A stretch of DNA of 64,000 nt, taken from Phycisphaerales bacterium (lineage in GTDB: Bacteria > Planctomycetota > Phycisphaerae > Phycisphaerales > UBA1924). The translations under genes and the position numbers were made by a program. Shown one piece after another: positions 52,339 through 60,531 of this stretch (positions are counted from its first letter, which is position 1; each line of letters starts with the position of its first letter). The stretch is from assembly GCA_029260395.1 (NCBI GenBank), contig JAJDDJ010000009.1:248001-312000 (forward strand), read 5' to 3'. The notes beneath the pieces were generated by a model. That model did no database searches, was not told where the DNA came from, and saw only the letters and a program-made list of their open reading frames with translations.

Positions 52339-53940
52339 TCAAGAGCCCACAAGCTGGCGAAGCACGCGACGGATGTTCGTCTCGATCGCCCGAGGTGTCG
52401 TGCCTCTTTCAATGGCGAGCGTCTCGACCGTGTGTGGCCGATCGCCCGCTAGGCCGAACCGCGCTTGATAGAGCGCCAACGCTTCTGGCTGCAATTGGGT
52501 ACCAGCGAGCATCGGCGGCTCGAGCCAGGCCTGCCAGGGATCGAGCGACCGTGTCCAGTCGTCGATGGCAGCGTCAGTTGTTGTCAGCCTGACAGCGGTA
52601 TTCTCGCGGTGGGATTGTGGATGCGCAGCAAGCCACCGCGCGGCCGTCTTGCCGACGGCGACGCTCACAGCGCCCGCGGGCCGACCCTGCGACCACGGGT
52701 CCCACCGGTCGAGCGCGGCCGACATCGAGCTGATTGACAGGCCGGTGAGCAATTGCCACTCAGACGAACCGAGACGATCGGCGGCCGGTCCGAGCACTTC
52801 GCGCAGCTGCGCCCCCATCACGAACAACATCGGCCGTGCGAGCGTGGCCTTGAGTCGGCTGGCCCAGCGCAGATCGGTTTCGATGGCGTCGAGAGCCGGC
52901 GCTCGAGGAGTGAGCCGTTCGAGGGAGGCGTGCGCGCGCATCCGCAGCCCGACGATCGCCTGGCCGAGCAAGCGTTCGTGCGCCCCGACGGGGACGGTCC
53001 GCGTGTGCATCGCTTCGAGCAGTTCCGCGAGGGAAAGCGGCCCGCCAGAGCTCAGCTCCGTGCGCACAGCATCGGGCGAGAGAAGTTCGTCGAGGCTGGC
53101 GAGGTGGCGAACACGATCCTGCTCGGGCTTGAGCGATGCGCGCAGGCCGAGAAGGCGATCCGCGCGGGCGTTGAGCAGTCTGCCATGTGCCGTGCTCGGC
53201 GCGAGTCCCGCGAGATGGCCCATCGCGGCGGCGCTCTCGCCACGCCACCAGGCGTCGATGAGCTGCGAGTCTGAAGCGTCTGGACCGCCGTTGTTGGGCG
53301 CTCGCTGTTTCATGAGCAGGCGAAGGGTCTCTGGCGCGCGCGCCATCCGATGCGCAGTGCGGTCGATAGCCTGTGCCCGGCTCCAGCCAAGCGATCGCTG
53401 GTAGCGTTCGATCCGGCGCACGGCGGAATCCGACTGGGCCTCGGTGAGCCGATCAAAGCGTTTTGCGCTCTTGAGAGCCATGGCGTGCTCGGCCTCGAAC
53501 CGCTCGACCGCGACCCGCGTAAACGCGAGCATGGGCGTCGAGGCGCTGCCCGTGGTTGCGCGGCGTGCGATCAGGCCACGCCGGCGGTACCGCTCGATGC
53601 TCTTGGTGCTCACGTTCCACCGCTCCGTAAGCTCGGCGAGCGTGAGGTGCTCGGGCAGGTCTTCGCGGGTCAGCCTCGCTTGCGCGCACAGGCGCTCGAC
53701 GATCGCTGACAGATCACGCAGCAGCGCTTCGCCAGTGACCAGGCCATCGATCTCGGTTGATCGGTAGTCGGTCAGCCGAAACAGCACCCATTCGAGCGGG
53801 TAGGTCTGTTCCATGTCAAGCTCAGCGGCGAGCGATTCGGCGCGGTCGATGTGCTTGGCTGCAGCGGACGCGGACGAAAACCGGAGCTGATCGACCAGCT
53901 CGCGCAGCGCCTCGACCCGGACCGCAGACAGGCGTGGCAA
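52339..53940 (-). CDS. Divergent sigma-70-like/HTH regulator
   Basis: 533 residues, best described as a planctomycete-type sigma-like regulator. It carries a MerR-like winged helix at about 100-150 (LTLAELTERWNVSTKSIERY, RRRGLIARRATTG), then segments resembling sigma region 3 and 2 helices (RMARAPETLRLLMKQR). The C-terminal helix-turn-helix resembles sigma region 4 (HTVETLAIERGTTPRAIETN). No clear -10 recognition motif. The start is TTG, with AGGAG 7 bases upstream. It lies 32 bases downstream of mqnA on the same strand. Whether it binds RNA polymerase is untested. Confidence 0.68.
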   Translation of the reverse strand: MPRLSAVRVEALRELVDQLRFSSASAAAKHIDRAESLAAELDMEQTYPLEWVLFRLTDYRSTEIDGLVTGEALLRDLSAIVERLCAQARLTREDLPEHLTLAELTERWNVSTKSIERYRRRGLIARRATTGSASTPMLAFTRVAVERFEAEHAMALKSAKRFDRLTEAQSDSAVRRIERYQRSLGWSRAQAIDRTAHRMARAPETLRLLMKQRAPNNGGPDASDSQLIDAWWRGESAAAMGHLAGLAPSTAHGRLLNARADRLLGLRASLKPEQDRVRHLASLDELLSPDAVRTELSSGGPLSLAELLEAMHTRTVPVGAHERLLGQAIVGLRMRAHASLERLTPRAPALDAIETDLRWASRLKATLARPMLFVMGAQLREVLGPAADRLGSSEWQLLTGLSISSMSAALDRWDPWSQGRPAGAVSVAVGKTAARWLAAHPQSHRENTAVRLTTTDAAIDDWTRSLDPWQAWLEPPMLAGTQLQPEALALYQARFGLAGDRPHTVETLAIERGTTPRAIETNIRRVLRQLVGS

Positions 53941-53972
53941 GGCGGGGCTCCTCGGTGGTCAGGGGCGAGTGG

Positions 53973-54809
53973 TCAGTGGTCCAGCGCGGCGCTGGCGGGT
54001 CTGGTTCCGCCGTTGTCCCAACGAACGGGGTGGCCTTCAGGCAGCACGCCCGCTTGGGCGCACCGGGCGAGGAATTCATCGAGCCCCGCCGAGGCTGCGT
54101 CGTCGAGGTTGTACCGAACGTGCTGGGTGTAGTACACCTGCGCGAGGTCGGCGGGCCAGCCATGGTCGGCGGCGTGGCGGGCTGCAACCATCGGCAGGCG
54201 CGTCGCGTTGTGCCGGCGCTGGCGGTCGAGGATGGCGCTGGCCGATTGCACACATGCTTCGTCGGCTCGGCTCTCTAGGCACGCCCACACGGCGTAGGCC
54301 ATCGGGAGCTGCGTGAGCGAAGACCAGGCCTCGCCAAGGTCGTAGACGTGCTCATATCGGCCTATCGGCGGCGGGCGAGTGATGACCTTGTCCCCGATCA
54401 TCAGCACGCTTGCGGGCCAGTCGGAGCCATCGGCGCGGAACGGCTCGACCCTCGGCACGCTTCCCGATCGCTCGGCAACAAGCAGCCGGCACAACGCGAC
54501 CGAGGTATGGCTCTCGGTGTCGGCGTGAACGGTCTCGATGGACTCGATCGGCACCTCGCTGAAGAGCTTGACGGTAAGAATCGGGCCATGGCTGCCGATC
54601 ATGCCCGAGCCGAGGACCGCGAGCGGTTCTGGCGCGCGCACGAGGTCGGCGGTCGAGACCAGCGCCACATCGACCGCTCGGCTGGTGAGCAGACCTACGA
54701 GTTCAGCGGGGGTCGCGGGCTTGAGTGCAACGTCCGCGAGCTTGCCGAGCCCTTCGACCAGGGGCCAAGCGTTGAGGTAGCCGACATGCCCGATCCTGAC
54801 GGGGTCCAT
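53973..54809 (-). CDS. mqnA: Chorismate dehydratase MqnA, futalosine menaquinone pathway
   Basis: 278 residues from ATG 54809; an in-frame extension upstream crosses the divergent gene and was rejected. MqnA removes water from chorismate to give 3-enolpyruvyl-benzoate, the entry to futalosine menaquinone synthesis. VRIGHVGYLNAWPLVEGLG corresponds to the family's IGYLNARPL signature and the fold is periplasmic-binding-protein-like without a signal peptide. AVDVALVSTADLV and LGSGMIGSHGPILTVKLFS are further matches. mqnB, C and D are not in the window. Divergent from the NeuD-like gene by 79 bases. Confidence 0.9.
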   Translation of the reverse strand: MDPVRIGHVGYLNAWPLVEGLGKLADVALKPATPAELVGLLTSRAVDVALVSTADLVRAPEPLAVLGSGMIGSHGPILTVKLFSEVPIESIETVHADTESHTSVALCRLLVAERSGSVPRVEPFRADGSDWPASVLMIGDKVITRPPPIGRYEHVYDLGEAWSSLTQLPMAYAVWACLESRADEACVQSASAILDRQRRHNATRLPMVAARHAADHGWPADLAQVYYTQHVRYNLDDAASAGLDEFLARCAQAGVLPEGHPVRWDNGGTRPASAALDH

Positions 54810-54888
54810 AGACGATTGTATCCGCTTGCCGCAGATCGACTTGGCCGGCGCGGTGCGAGCCGTCGATCGCGGCGGGTACGATCCGGGC

Positions 54889-55536
54889 ATGAACAAGAAC
54901 CGGAACGTGGTGCTGTTGGGCGGGGGCGGGCACGCGTGCGTGGTGGCGGAGATCGCAAGGCTCGCGGGGTGGGTGCCCAAGGGGCTGCTCGACGACAACA
55001 TGCGCCCGCCGGCATCGGACGAACCGATGAGCGTGCCCCGGCTCGGGGCGCTTTCGGGCGAGCGCTCGCTCGAACTGCTGGGCGAGTACTGGTGGCTCTT
55101 GGCCCTGGGCGGGCTTGCGCAGCGGCGAGAGCTGCTCGACACGATCGCTGACCACTTTCCGCAGGCAGCGCAGCGAGCCGCGACCGTTGTGCACCCGTCG
55201 GCTTGGGTGTCGCCAGCATCGACGATCGGAGCTGGCGTTGTGATCGGTGCGGGCGCGGTCGTCAACCCGTGCGCGTTCGTGGCGGACCACGTCATCATCA
55301 ACACCGGAGCCGTGGTCGAGCACGATGTGCAAGTAGGCACCAACGCGCACATTGCGCCTCAGGCGATGCTCGGCGGCGGCGCACGGGTGGGCGCTGATGC
55401 GCTGGTAGGCGGGGGCGCGGTGGTGCTGCCGGGCATCACGGTGGGGCCGGGCGCGACGGTCGGCGCGGGAGCGGTGGTGACCAAGCCCGTCGGCGAGGGC
55501 CAGACGGTGGTGGGCACGCCTGCGCGCACGCTGTAG
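54889..55536 (+). CDS. NeuD/PglD-like sugar O- or N-acyltransferase
   Basis: 215 residues. An N-terminal Rossmann-like module (NRNVVLLGGGGHACVVAEIA) is followed by hexapeptide repeats of a left-handed beta-helix from about residue 95 to 200 (STIGAGVVIGAGAVVNP, VGADALVGGGAVVLPG, GPGATVGAGAVVTK). Catalytic His is probably the one in VVEHDVQVGTNAHIAP. Acetyl-CoA-dependent acyltransferases of this type modify sialic acid or bacillosamine precursors. No glycan gene cluster surrounds it. No ribosome-binding site is visible. Confidence 0.88.
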   Translation: MNKNRNVVLLGGGGHACVVAEIARLAGWVPKGLLDDNMRPPASDEPMSVPRLGALSGERSLELLGEYWWLLALGGLAQRRELLDTIADHFPQAAQRAATVVHPSAWVSPASTIGAGVVIGAGAVVNPCAFVADHVIINTGAVVEHDVQVGTNAHIAPQAMLGGGARVGADALVGGGAVVLPGITVGPGATVGAGAVVTKPVGEGQTVVGTPARTL

Positions 55537-55551
55537 GTCTTGGGCAGTAGT

Positions 55552-56163
55552 TCAGTTGCCGGGGTTGACCGGGGTCATCTGCCCGATGGGTTTGGCGGGC
55601 GGCGCCGGGTCATCGGCCTGAGGGCTTGCGTCCGGTTCAGGCGCGTTCCGAGGGCTCGCGCCCTCGGCTGGTAAGACTGGATCGCTTACGTCTACGGCGG
55701 AGGGATCGTTCTCGAACCATGGCCGGCTGGGCGGCGGCGGCGGCTCGGTCTGGCTGAGCTGCTCGCGGAGCGCGAGCGCACGGTCGATCATGCCGGCTTC
55801 AAGCTCGGCCTTGGGCAGGGTGTCTTCCAAGCGCGGCTCGAGCACGTAGTGCCAGCGCTGGGTGTTTCGGAATGTGAACGGCAGAACCTCGGCGACCAAG
55901 TCAGGGCCCGGGTACTCATGGAGCGGGGCCGAGGCTTTGCCGGTGGTACGCAGGGGTTCGTAGCCGTCGAGGGTGACGAGCACGTCGTACACGCCGTGGT
56001 ACTTGAAGGTGGTTTCGAGGGGTGTTCGGCCGACCTCGTTGTCGCCAATGGTGACAAGCGCTCCCGTGGGCTCAGACGTGATGCTGAGGCGGCGTTCGAC
56101 GCAGCCGGTAGCCGCGGCCATGGCGAGCAATGAGGCCGAAGCGATGGCGGCTCGTGCGCTCAT
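55552..56163 (-). CDS. PEGA-domain lipoprotein
   Basis: 203 residues from ATG 56163, overlapping the lptB stop (ATGA). Lipobox-like AAATGCV (Cys20) followed by a PEGA domain (LSITSEPTGALVTIGDNEVG, RTPLETTFKYHGVYDV) and a Pro/Asp-rich C-terminus. PEGA domains occur in surface-layer and envelope lipoproteins. Coupling to lptB suggests an envelope role. The DUF4870-lptB-PEGA order may be an Lpt accessory operon, which is inference. Confidence 0.82.
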   Translation of the reverse strand: MSARAAIASASLLAMAAATGCVERRLSITSEPTGALVTIGDNEVGRTPLETTFKYHGVYDVLVTLDGYEPLRTTGKASAPLHEYPGPDLVAEVLPFTFRNTQRWHYVLEPRLEDTLPKAELEAGMIDRALALREQLSQTEPPPPPSRPWFENDPSAVDVSDPVLPAEGASPRNAPEPDASPQADDPAPPAKPIGQMTPVNPGN

Positions 56164-56945
56164 GGGGTGGTGGCCTCGGCGGGCTTGGGCTCGGTCGAAC
56201 GCTCGGGCAGGTGGTCGAACTCGTCGCCCCTGAACAATGATCCGAGGTACACCCGGCGGACCAGATCGTCGTTGATGAGATGCTTGGGCGTGCCCTCGGC
56301 GAAGACCTTGCCCGAATCGAGGATGTACGCGCGGTCGCACACGCGGAGCGTCTGCTGCACGTTGTGGTCGGTGATGAGAAACGCGATGCCGGTGTCGGCG
56401 AGCCTGCGGATCTCGCCCTGCAAGTCTTCGACCGCGATAGGGTCCACGCCGCTGAAGGGTTCATCCATGAGAATCAGGCTCGGCTCGGTGACGAGCGCGC
56501 GGGCGATTTCGAGCTTGCGGCGTTCGCCGCCCGAGCAGGTCCGGGCGGGTTCTTTGGCCTTGTGCTTGAGCCCGAAGCGTTCGAGCAGTTCCGCGGCCTT
56601 GGCCTTGCGCTGGCGGCGGGGCATGCCGAGCGTTTCGAGGATGGCCAAGAGGTTCTGCTCGCAGTTGAGCCGAGTGAAAATGCTGGGTTCCTGGCTGAGG
56701 TAGCCCATGCCCAGGCGTGCGCGCTTGAACATGGGCAGGCGGGAGACGTTCTGGCCCGCGAACAGCACGGTGCCGTCGTCGGGCTCGATCATGCCCACGG
56801 TCATGCGGAAGCTGGTGGTCTTGCCGGCGCCGTTTCGGCCCAGCAGGCCGACGATCTCGGACGGCTGCACGTGGAACGAGACATCGTCCACGACCACTCG
56901 GCCGGTGTAGCTCTTGCGGAGATGTCTGGTGTCGAGGAGCCCCAC
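56160..56945 (-). CDS. lptB: LPS export ABC transporter ATPase LptB
   Basis: 261 residues from a GTG at 56945; a longer in-frame ORF lacks support. Walker A GRNGAGKT (36-43), Q-loop GYLSQEPSIF, signature CSGGE (137-141), Walker B ILMDEPFSGVDP and H-loop His194 in ITDHNV. YLSQEPSIFTRLNCEQN is diagnostic of LptB. The first residue of the usual LSGGE is Cys here. It should power the two LptF/G-family permeases 5-10 kb away. C-terminal tail DEFDHLPERSTEPKPAEATTP is extra. Follows the DUF4870 gene by 16 bases. Confidence 0.95.
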   Translation of the reverse strand: MGLLDTRHLRKSYTGRVVVDDVSFHVQPSEIVGLLGRNGAGKTTSFRMTVGMIEPDDGTVLFAGQNVSRLPMFKRARLGMGYLSQEPSIFTRLNCEQNLLAILETLGMPRRQRKAKAAELLERFGLKHKAKEPARTCSGGERRKLEIARALVTEPSLILMDEPFSGVDPIAVEDLQGEIRRLADTGIAFLITDHNVQQTLRVCDRAYILDSGKVFAEGTPKHLINDDLVRRVYLGSLFRGDEFDHLPERSTEPKPAEATTP

Positions 56946-56961
56946 GCGGAGAGTGTAGGGG

Positions 56962-57384
56962 CTAGTGGATGAACCGCCAGCACATGGGGTAGCGGAAGTA
57001 GCGCCCCTTGGTGGAGGCCACGGTGCCCATGATGGTGCCCACGACGCCCAATATCCACGGGACCGCAAGGAGCACAAAGCCCACACCACAGGTCAGAACA
57101 CCGATGATGGCACCGCCTACGCCCGTGACCACGAACCAGATCAGCAGCGAGATTTCGAAGTTGATGGCCTCCTTGCCCTGGTCATCGAGGAACTCGGACT
57201 GGTCCTTCTTGACCGCCCACAGGATGAGCGGGGTGACGACCGGGATGCCGATGAAAAGGGCCACCAGGTGCGAGAGGTGCATGAACAGCGCCCAGGTGCG
57301 CTCTTCGTCGGTGGCCGCCGGCATATCACCGCCTGCGAAAGCGTCGCGATCGATCGGCGGGGGGTCGTAGGGGTTTGGGGCCAT
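56962..57384 (-). CDS. DUF4870-family membrane protein
   Basis: 140 residues from ATG 57384. Pro/Asp-rich N-terminus, then three to four transmembrane segments. WALFMHLSHLVALFIGIPVVTPLILW, FLDDQGKEAINFEISL and GVVGTIMGTVASTKG are typical of the DUF4870 (Tic20-like) family, whose function is unknown. Sits 16 bases upstream of lptB on the same strand. Confidence 0.88.
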   Translation of the reverse strand: MAPNPYDPPPIDRDAFAGGDMPAATDEERTWALFMHLSHLVALFIGIPVVTPLILWAVKKDQSEFLDDQGKEAINFEISLLIWFVVTGVGGAIIGVLTCGVGFVLLAVPWILGVVGTIMGTVASTKGRYFRYPMCWRFIH

Positions 57385-57714
57385 GGGTGGTCTCTGGTGC
57401 AGGTCGGGGCGGAATTGCACGCCACCAGAGTCGGGGCGGTGCCTTGAAGTCTTGGGATTGTCTCGCGGATCGTTCCGCTAAGGAGGCCACTTCGTGGGGC
57501 GCAGCGGGAGGTTCGGGGCCCAAAAAAACAGACCGGGCGATCAGGCAAAGGAGCCCGGATCGCCCGGCGTGAGTGGGTCATGACTAATAAGCTGCGTCAG
57601 TCGGCCGCAAGGACCGAGAGCCTCCGCTTGCCCCCAGCATGCGCCACGATCGGGCAAATGCCACCAACCCGGTGGATTTTGGGGGGCAATGCGCAAGAAC
57701 CGCCCTCGATCCAC
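57385..57714. other. Gene-free region before the DUF4870 gene
   Basis: 330 bases between two minus-strand genes. It holds the terminator at 57522-57567 and presumably the promoter of the DUF4870-lptB operon in 57385-57520. Nothing else structured was seen. Confidence 0.6.
57522..57567 (-). terminator. Rho-independent terminator of the 57715 gene
   Basis: Perfect ten-base inverted repeat CCGGGCGATC/GATCGCCCGG with a 15-base loop; on the minus strand it is followed by TCTG and seven T. It lies 148 bases after the stop at 57715. Confidence 0.85.
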
Positions 57715-58695
57715 TCAGGGTTCCCTTGGCTCAGAAGCCTCAGGGACTGGCTGGGCGTTGGAAGGGGTGGGGGTCGATTCCTGCCTGGGCATCGCCATCA
57801 GCACGCGGCCCGCGGCAGCCGGGAACAGCCATGGCAGCGCACACAGGCCGACACCCAGCGCGCCCACAGCGGACATCCCCAGCGAGAGGGCCATGAACTC
57901 CTCATTTGGGTATGAGTCGAAGGCCTCGCCCAAGAACCCGATCGCAAACCCAACAGCAAAGCCAACCGACGGGAAGATCACCACGCACGCCAGCAGCCGG
58001 GCGATGCCAGCGATGACCGACTGGCGGGTGGGCTGGAGTTGGCCCGAATCCAGCCGAACCGCGGGCACGAGCTTTCGGCCCGTCCATCTCGGCAGCAGCC
58101 AGGGCAGCAGACACAGCCCGCCCGAGGCCACCGCAAGGCACGACATCATGAAGAACGTGCTGGCCTCGGCGAGTTCGGTGTGTCGATTGTTGATCAGGCT
58201 GACCGCAGCAACGAGGAAGCCGATGCCGTACATCAGTGTCGGCAGGATCGCCATAGCGGCGAGCAAGCGGGCGACGGCGGTCATCGTGCCCTGAAGAGCG
58301 AACAGCTTGGCGGGGGGGTGCTCGGCGGGGCCGCGCATGACGGTGCCTTGGCGGAACTCTTCGCTCAGGGGCAGGCCGCACTCGTTGCACTGGGGGCTGA
58401 CGGCACCTTCGACATCGAACCCGCAGCAGGGGCAGAGCACGCGGGTCGGGCGCGGGATGATCAGGCGCGCAAACCACGGCGCTGCCTTCCAGAACAGAAA
58501 CGACACGCCGGTGATGCCCAAGCCGATGATGAACGGGATGAGTTGATCCTCGTCCGTGAAGTTCCCTTCGGAGATGCCGATGGCGACGGCCACCACCGAA
58601 GGGAAGAGCCCCGCCCACATGGCGACCACTGCGATCAGACGGATGGCCACGAGAACTACTCGATGCTGAGCCGCGATGTCGGAGGTGTTGGCCAT
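57715..58695 (-). CDS. Multi-span membrane protein with internal zinc ribbon
   Basis: 326 residues. About seven to eight transmembrane segments. After the first two, a cytoplasmic zinc ribbon CPCC...CNECG with GFDVEG sits at about residues 87-106. This is the same ribbon as in the C-terminal family members, but here it is internal and followed by more membrane segments (AILPTLMYGIGFLVAAVSLI, FFMMSCLAVASGGLCLLPWL, LACVVIFPSVGFAVGFAIGF). A Pro-rich tail ends it. Function unknown. Terminator downstream. Confidence 0.8.
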   Translation of the reverse strand: MANTSDIAAQHRVVLVAIRLIAVVAMWAGLFPSVVAVAIGISEGNFTDEDQLIPFIIGLGITGVSFLFWKAAPWFARLIIPRPTRVLCPCCGFDVEGAVSPQCNECGLPLSEEFRQGTVMRGPAEHPPAKLFALQGTMTAVARLLAAMAILPTLMYGIGFLVAAVSLINNRHTELAEASTFFMMSCLAVASGGLCLLPWLLPRWTGRKLVPAVRLDSGQLQPTRQSVIAGIARLLACVVIFPSVGFAVGFAIGFLGEAFDSYPNEEFMALSLGMSAVGALGVGLCALPWLFPAAAGRVLMAMPRQESTPTPSNAQPVPEASEPREP

Positions 58696-58718
58696 GAGCA
58701 GTTGAGCCTAGCGAATGG

Positions 58719-59474
58719 CTATTGGGAGGGCGGTTCGGCGGCTTGCACGGGCGGCCTGGGCGGCTTGCCGCACTCGGGGCAGATCCCGGCCCCGGCTTCG
58801 AGGCCCAGTGTGTCGTAGCCGCAGTAGATGCAGCGACTGCGGATCTCGCGGTGGTCGGCGTGGGCCTGCCTCCACACCCAGCGGATGCCGGTGTAGAAGC
58901 AAACCAAGAGCGCTAGATGCGCAAGCACGAACAGCCCATCGAGCACGAGGGCGGGCCAGAGGATTCGCTTCTTGGGAAATCCGCCCGCGAGCTCGGTGTC
59001 GATGGCCGCGACCACTCGGCGGAGATAGGCCGCGGAGTCGGCGCTGGTGGTCGTCGTGATCTGGGCGGCGTGGTACTCGCGCACAGCTTGCAGCAGCGCG
59101 GTCCACCGCGGGTTAGCCGTGCCTGTTTGCCAGTCGCTGGCCTGGCCCGAGAGGTCGAGCAGCCACAGATCGCGCGTCTGGAGCCAGGGCTCAAAGAGAC
59201 CAAAGCGTGACCGTCGCTGAATCGTCATCACGCGGGCCACGCCAGCGGGGTCTGCCGCGTTGGCTACAACGCGCGCCTGCACCGTGCGGACTTCGTGGAA
59301 CGCCCAGTCGCCGCTTGGGGATTGCGGCGTGATGCCGAGCTTGATGCGCGCCCACGACCATCCGTCGCGCGGGTTGCTGCCCGCAGCGTTCCACGCAGCC
59401 ACCACACCAACAAGCGAAAGCACCAGCACGCACACAAGAATCAGCGGGCGGAGGTTAGAACGGGCTGAGCGCAC
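58719..59474 (-). CDS. Membrane protein with C-terminal zinc ribbon
   Basis: 251 residues from a GTG at 59474; the longer frame to 59504 would begin inside a palindromic repeat. N-terminal transmembrane helix, extracytoplasmic domain of about 150 residues, a second helix (LVLDGLFVLAHLALLVCFY) and a ribbon CIYC...CPECG with GYDTLG. It is 23 bases upstream of the 57715-58695 gene on the same strand, so probably co-transcribed. Function unknown. Confidence 0.75.
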   Translation of the reverse strand: MRSARSNLRPLILVCVLVLSLVGVVAAWNAAGSNPRDGWSWARIKLGITPQSPSGDWAFHEVRTVQARVVANAADPAGVARVMTIQRRSRFGLFEPWLQTRDLWLLDLSGQASDWQTGTANPRWTALLQAVREYHAAQITTTTSADSAAYLRRVVAAIDTELAGGFPKKRILWPALVLDGLFVLAHLALLVCFYTGIRWVWRQAHADHREIRSRCIYCGYDTLGLEAGAGICPECGKPPRPPVQAAEPPSQ

Positions 59475-59501
59475 GCATCGAGTGTATCGAGGGGGCCAAG
59501 A

Positions 59502-59525
59502 CACCGGCTATAAGCCTGTGCCACC
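59502..59525 (-). repeat. Palindromic repeat, copy 1
   Basis: Arms CACCGGCT and AGCCTGTG around ATA (one mismatch), followed by CCACC. Member of a small set of four in the window. Confidence 0.55.
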
Positions 59526-59534
59526 AAAGAGGCC

Positions 59535-59558
59535 CACGGGCGGGACCCCCGTGCCACG
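59535..59558 (-). repeat. Palindromic repeat, copy 2
   Basis: Arms CACGGGCG and CCCCCGTG around GGA (one mismatch), then CCACG. It lies 9 bases from copy 1, in the gap before the DUF1579 gene's end. Confidence 0.6.
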
Positions 59559-59562
59559 AAGA

Positions 59563-60048
59563 TCAGACGCGCTTGTAGGTGGCAAGCATGAACTCGACCC
59601 AGTTGCCGTCGTCGCCCTTCATCTGTGAACGCAGCCTGCGTTCGTTGGGGCTGACAAGCTCGACGATGTCCTGGTAATCGACGAGCTTGGAGCCGTCTTC
59701 CCAGTGGGGGCCGCGGGTGTCGAGCGTGAGGGTGTTGCCGGTGCGCGTGCCGTTGTAGTGGAACTGGTGCGTCATGCAGTTGGCGTTGAAGCTGCCGACG
59801 TAGCGGTCTTGGGCTGGGTCGTACCCGATGATGATGATCGACTGCATGGTCATCGTTCCGCCTTGGCCATCGGGCACGGTGCCCTGGCCTTCGCCGACGA
59901 CCCAAAGGTCGCCGAGCATGCGCACGGTTTCTTTGACTTCGGACTCCAGCTTGGGCTGATCGGGTCCGCAGTCGCACGAGGCCTTGCAGGTCCAGTTACC
60001 GACGATCTGCTTGAGCCACTGGTGGTGTTCGTTGGGTTGGGGTTGCAT
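59563..60048 (-). CDS. DUF1579-family protein
   Basis: 161 residues from ATG 60048. Typical DUF1579 sequence: HHQWLKQIVGNWTCKASCDC near the start, then MLGDLWVVGEGQG and IIIIGYDPAQDRYVGSF, and NTLTLDTRGP. These are lipocalin-like cytosolic proteins of unknown function common in planctomycetes and acidobacteria. Length is close to normal. Divergent from the DUF2200 gene. Confidence 0.88.
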   Translation of the reverse strand: MQPQPNEHHQWLKQIVGNWTCKASCDCGPDQPKLESEVKETVRMLGDLWVVGEGQGTVPDGQGGTMTMQSIIIIGYDPAQDRYVGSFNANCMTHQFHYNGTRTGNTLTLDTRGPHWEDGSKLVDYQDIVELVSPNERRLRSQMKGDDGNWVEFMLATYKRV

Positions 60049-60159
60049 GGCGGGATTGTACCGCAAGCCCGCGCCAACAATGCGCCAAGAGTGTTTTCAG
60101 GCCGAGAGATTCGCTGTAAGGTGGTCGGTACCACCCACGCCGCACACGGAGCGAACGCC

Positions 60160-60531
60160 ATGCCAACCACCACCCCCGAGCACGACGCACGCGTTGCGAA
60201 GCTGACCTTCGCGTCGGTGTACCCGCACTACGTCACCAAGGTCGAGAAGAAGGGCCGAACGGTCGAGGAACTGCACGAGGTGATCCGCTGGCTGACGGGA
60301 TTTACCGAGAAGCAACTGCAGAAGTGCATCGAGGACAGGAGCCTAACGTTCGAGCAGTTCTTCAAGAAAGCCAAGCTGCATCCCAACGCGCCGATGATCA
60401 AGGGCGTGATCTGCGGCTACCGCATCGAGGACATCGAGACACCGCTGACGCGACAGTGCCGGTACATGGACAAGCTCATCGAGGAGCTTGCGCGGGGCCG
60501 GAAGATGGAGAAGATCCTGCGGACGGCGTAG
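60160..60531 (+). CDS. DUF2200-family protein
   Basis: 123 residues from ATG 60160. Soluble helical protein: KLTFASVYPHYVTKVEKKGR, EVIRWLTGFTE and AKLHPNAPMIKGVICGYRIE are hallmarks of DUF2200, a small family linked to DinB/YdhG-like proteins with no known activity. The last 56 bases overlap the convergent zinc-ribbon gene at 60476-61180. No Shine-Dalgarno sequence is clear. Confidence 0.9.
   Translation: MPTTTPEHDARVAKLTFASVYPHYVTKVEKKGRTVEELHEVIRWLTGFTEKQLQKCIEDRSLTFEQFFKKAKLHPNAPMIKGVICGYRIEDIETPLTRQCRYMDKLIEELARGRKMEKILRTA

Noticed and set aside
54810-55352. N-terminal extension of MqnA
   Set aside because: It reads antisense through the NeuD-like gene. The family's start (IGHVGYLNAWPL near residue 5) matches the ATG at 54809.
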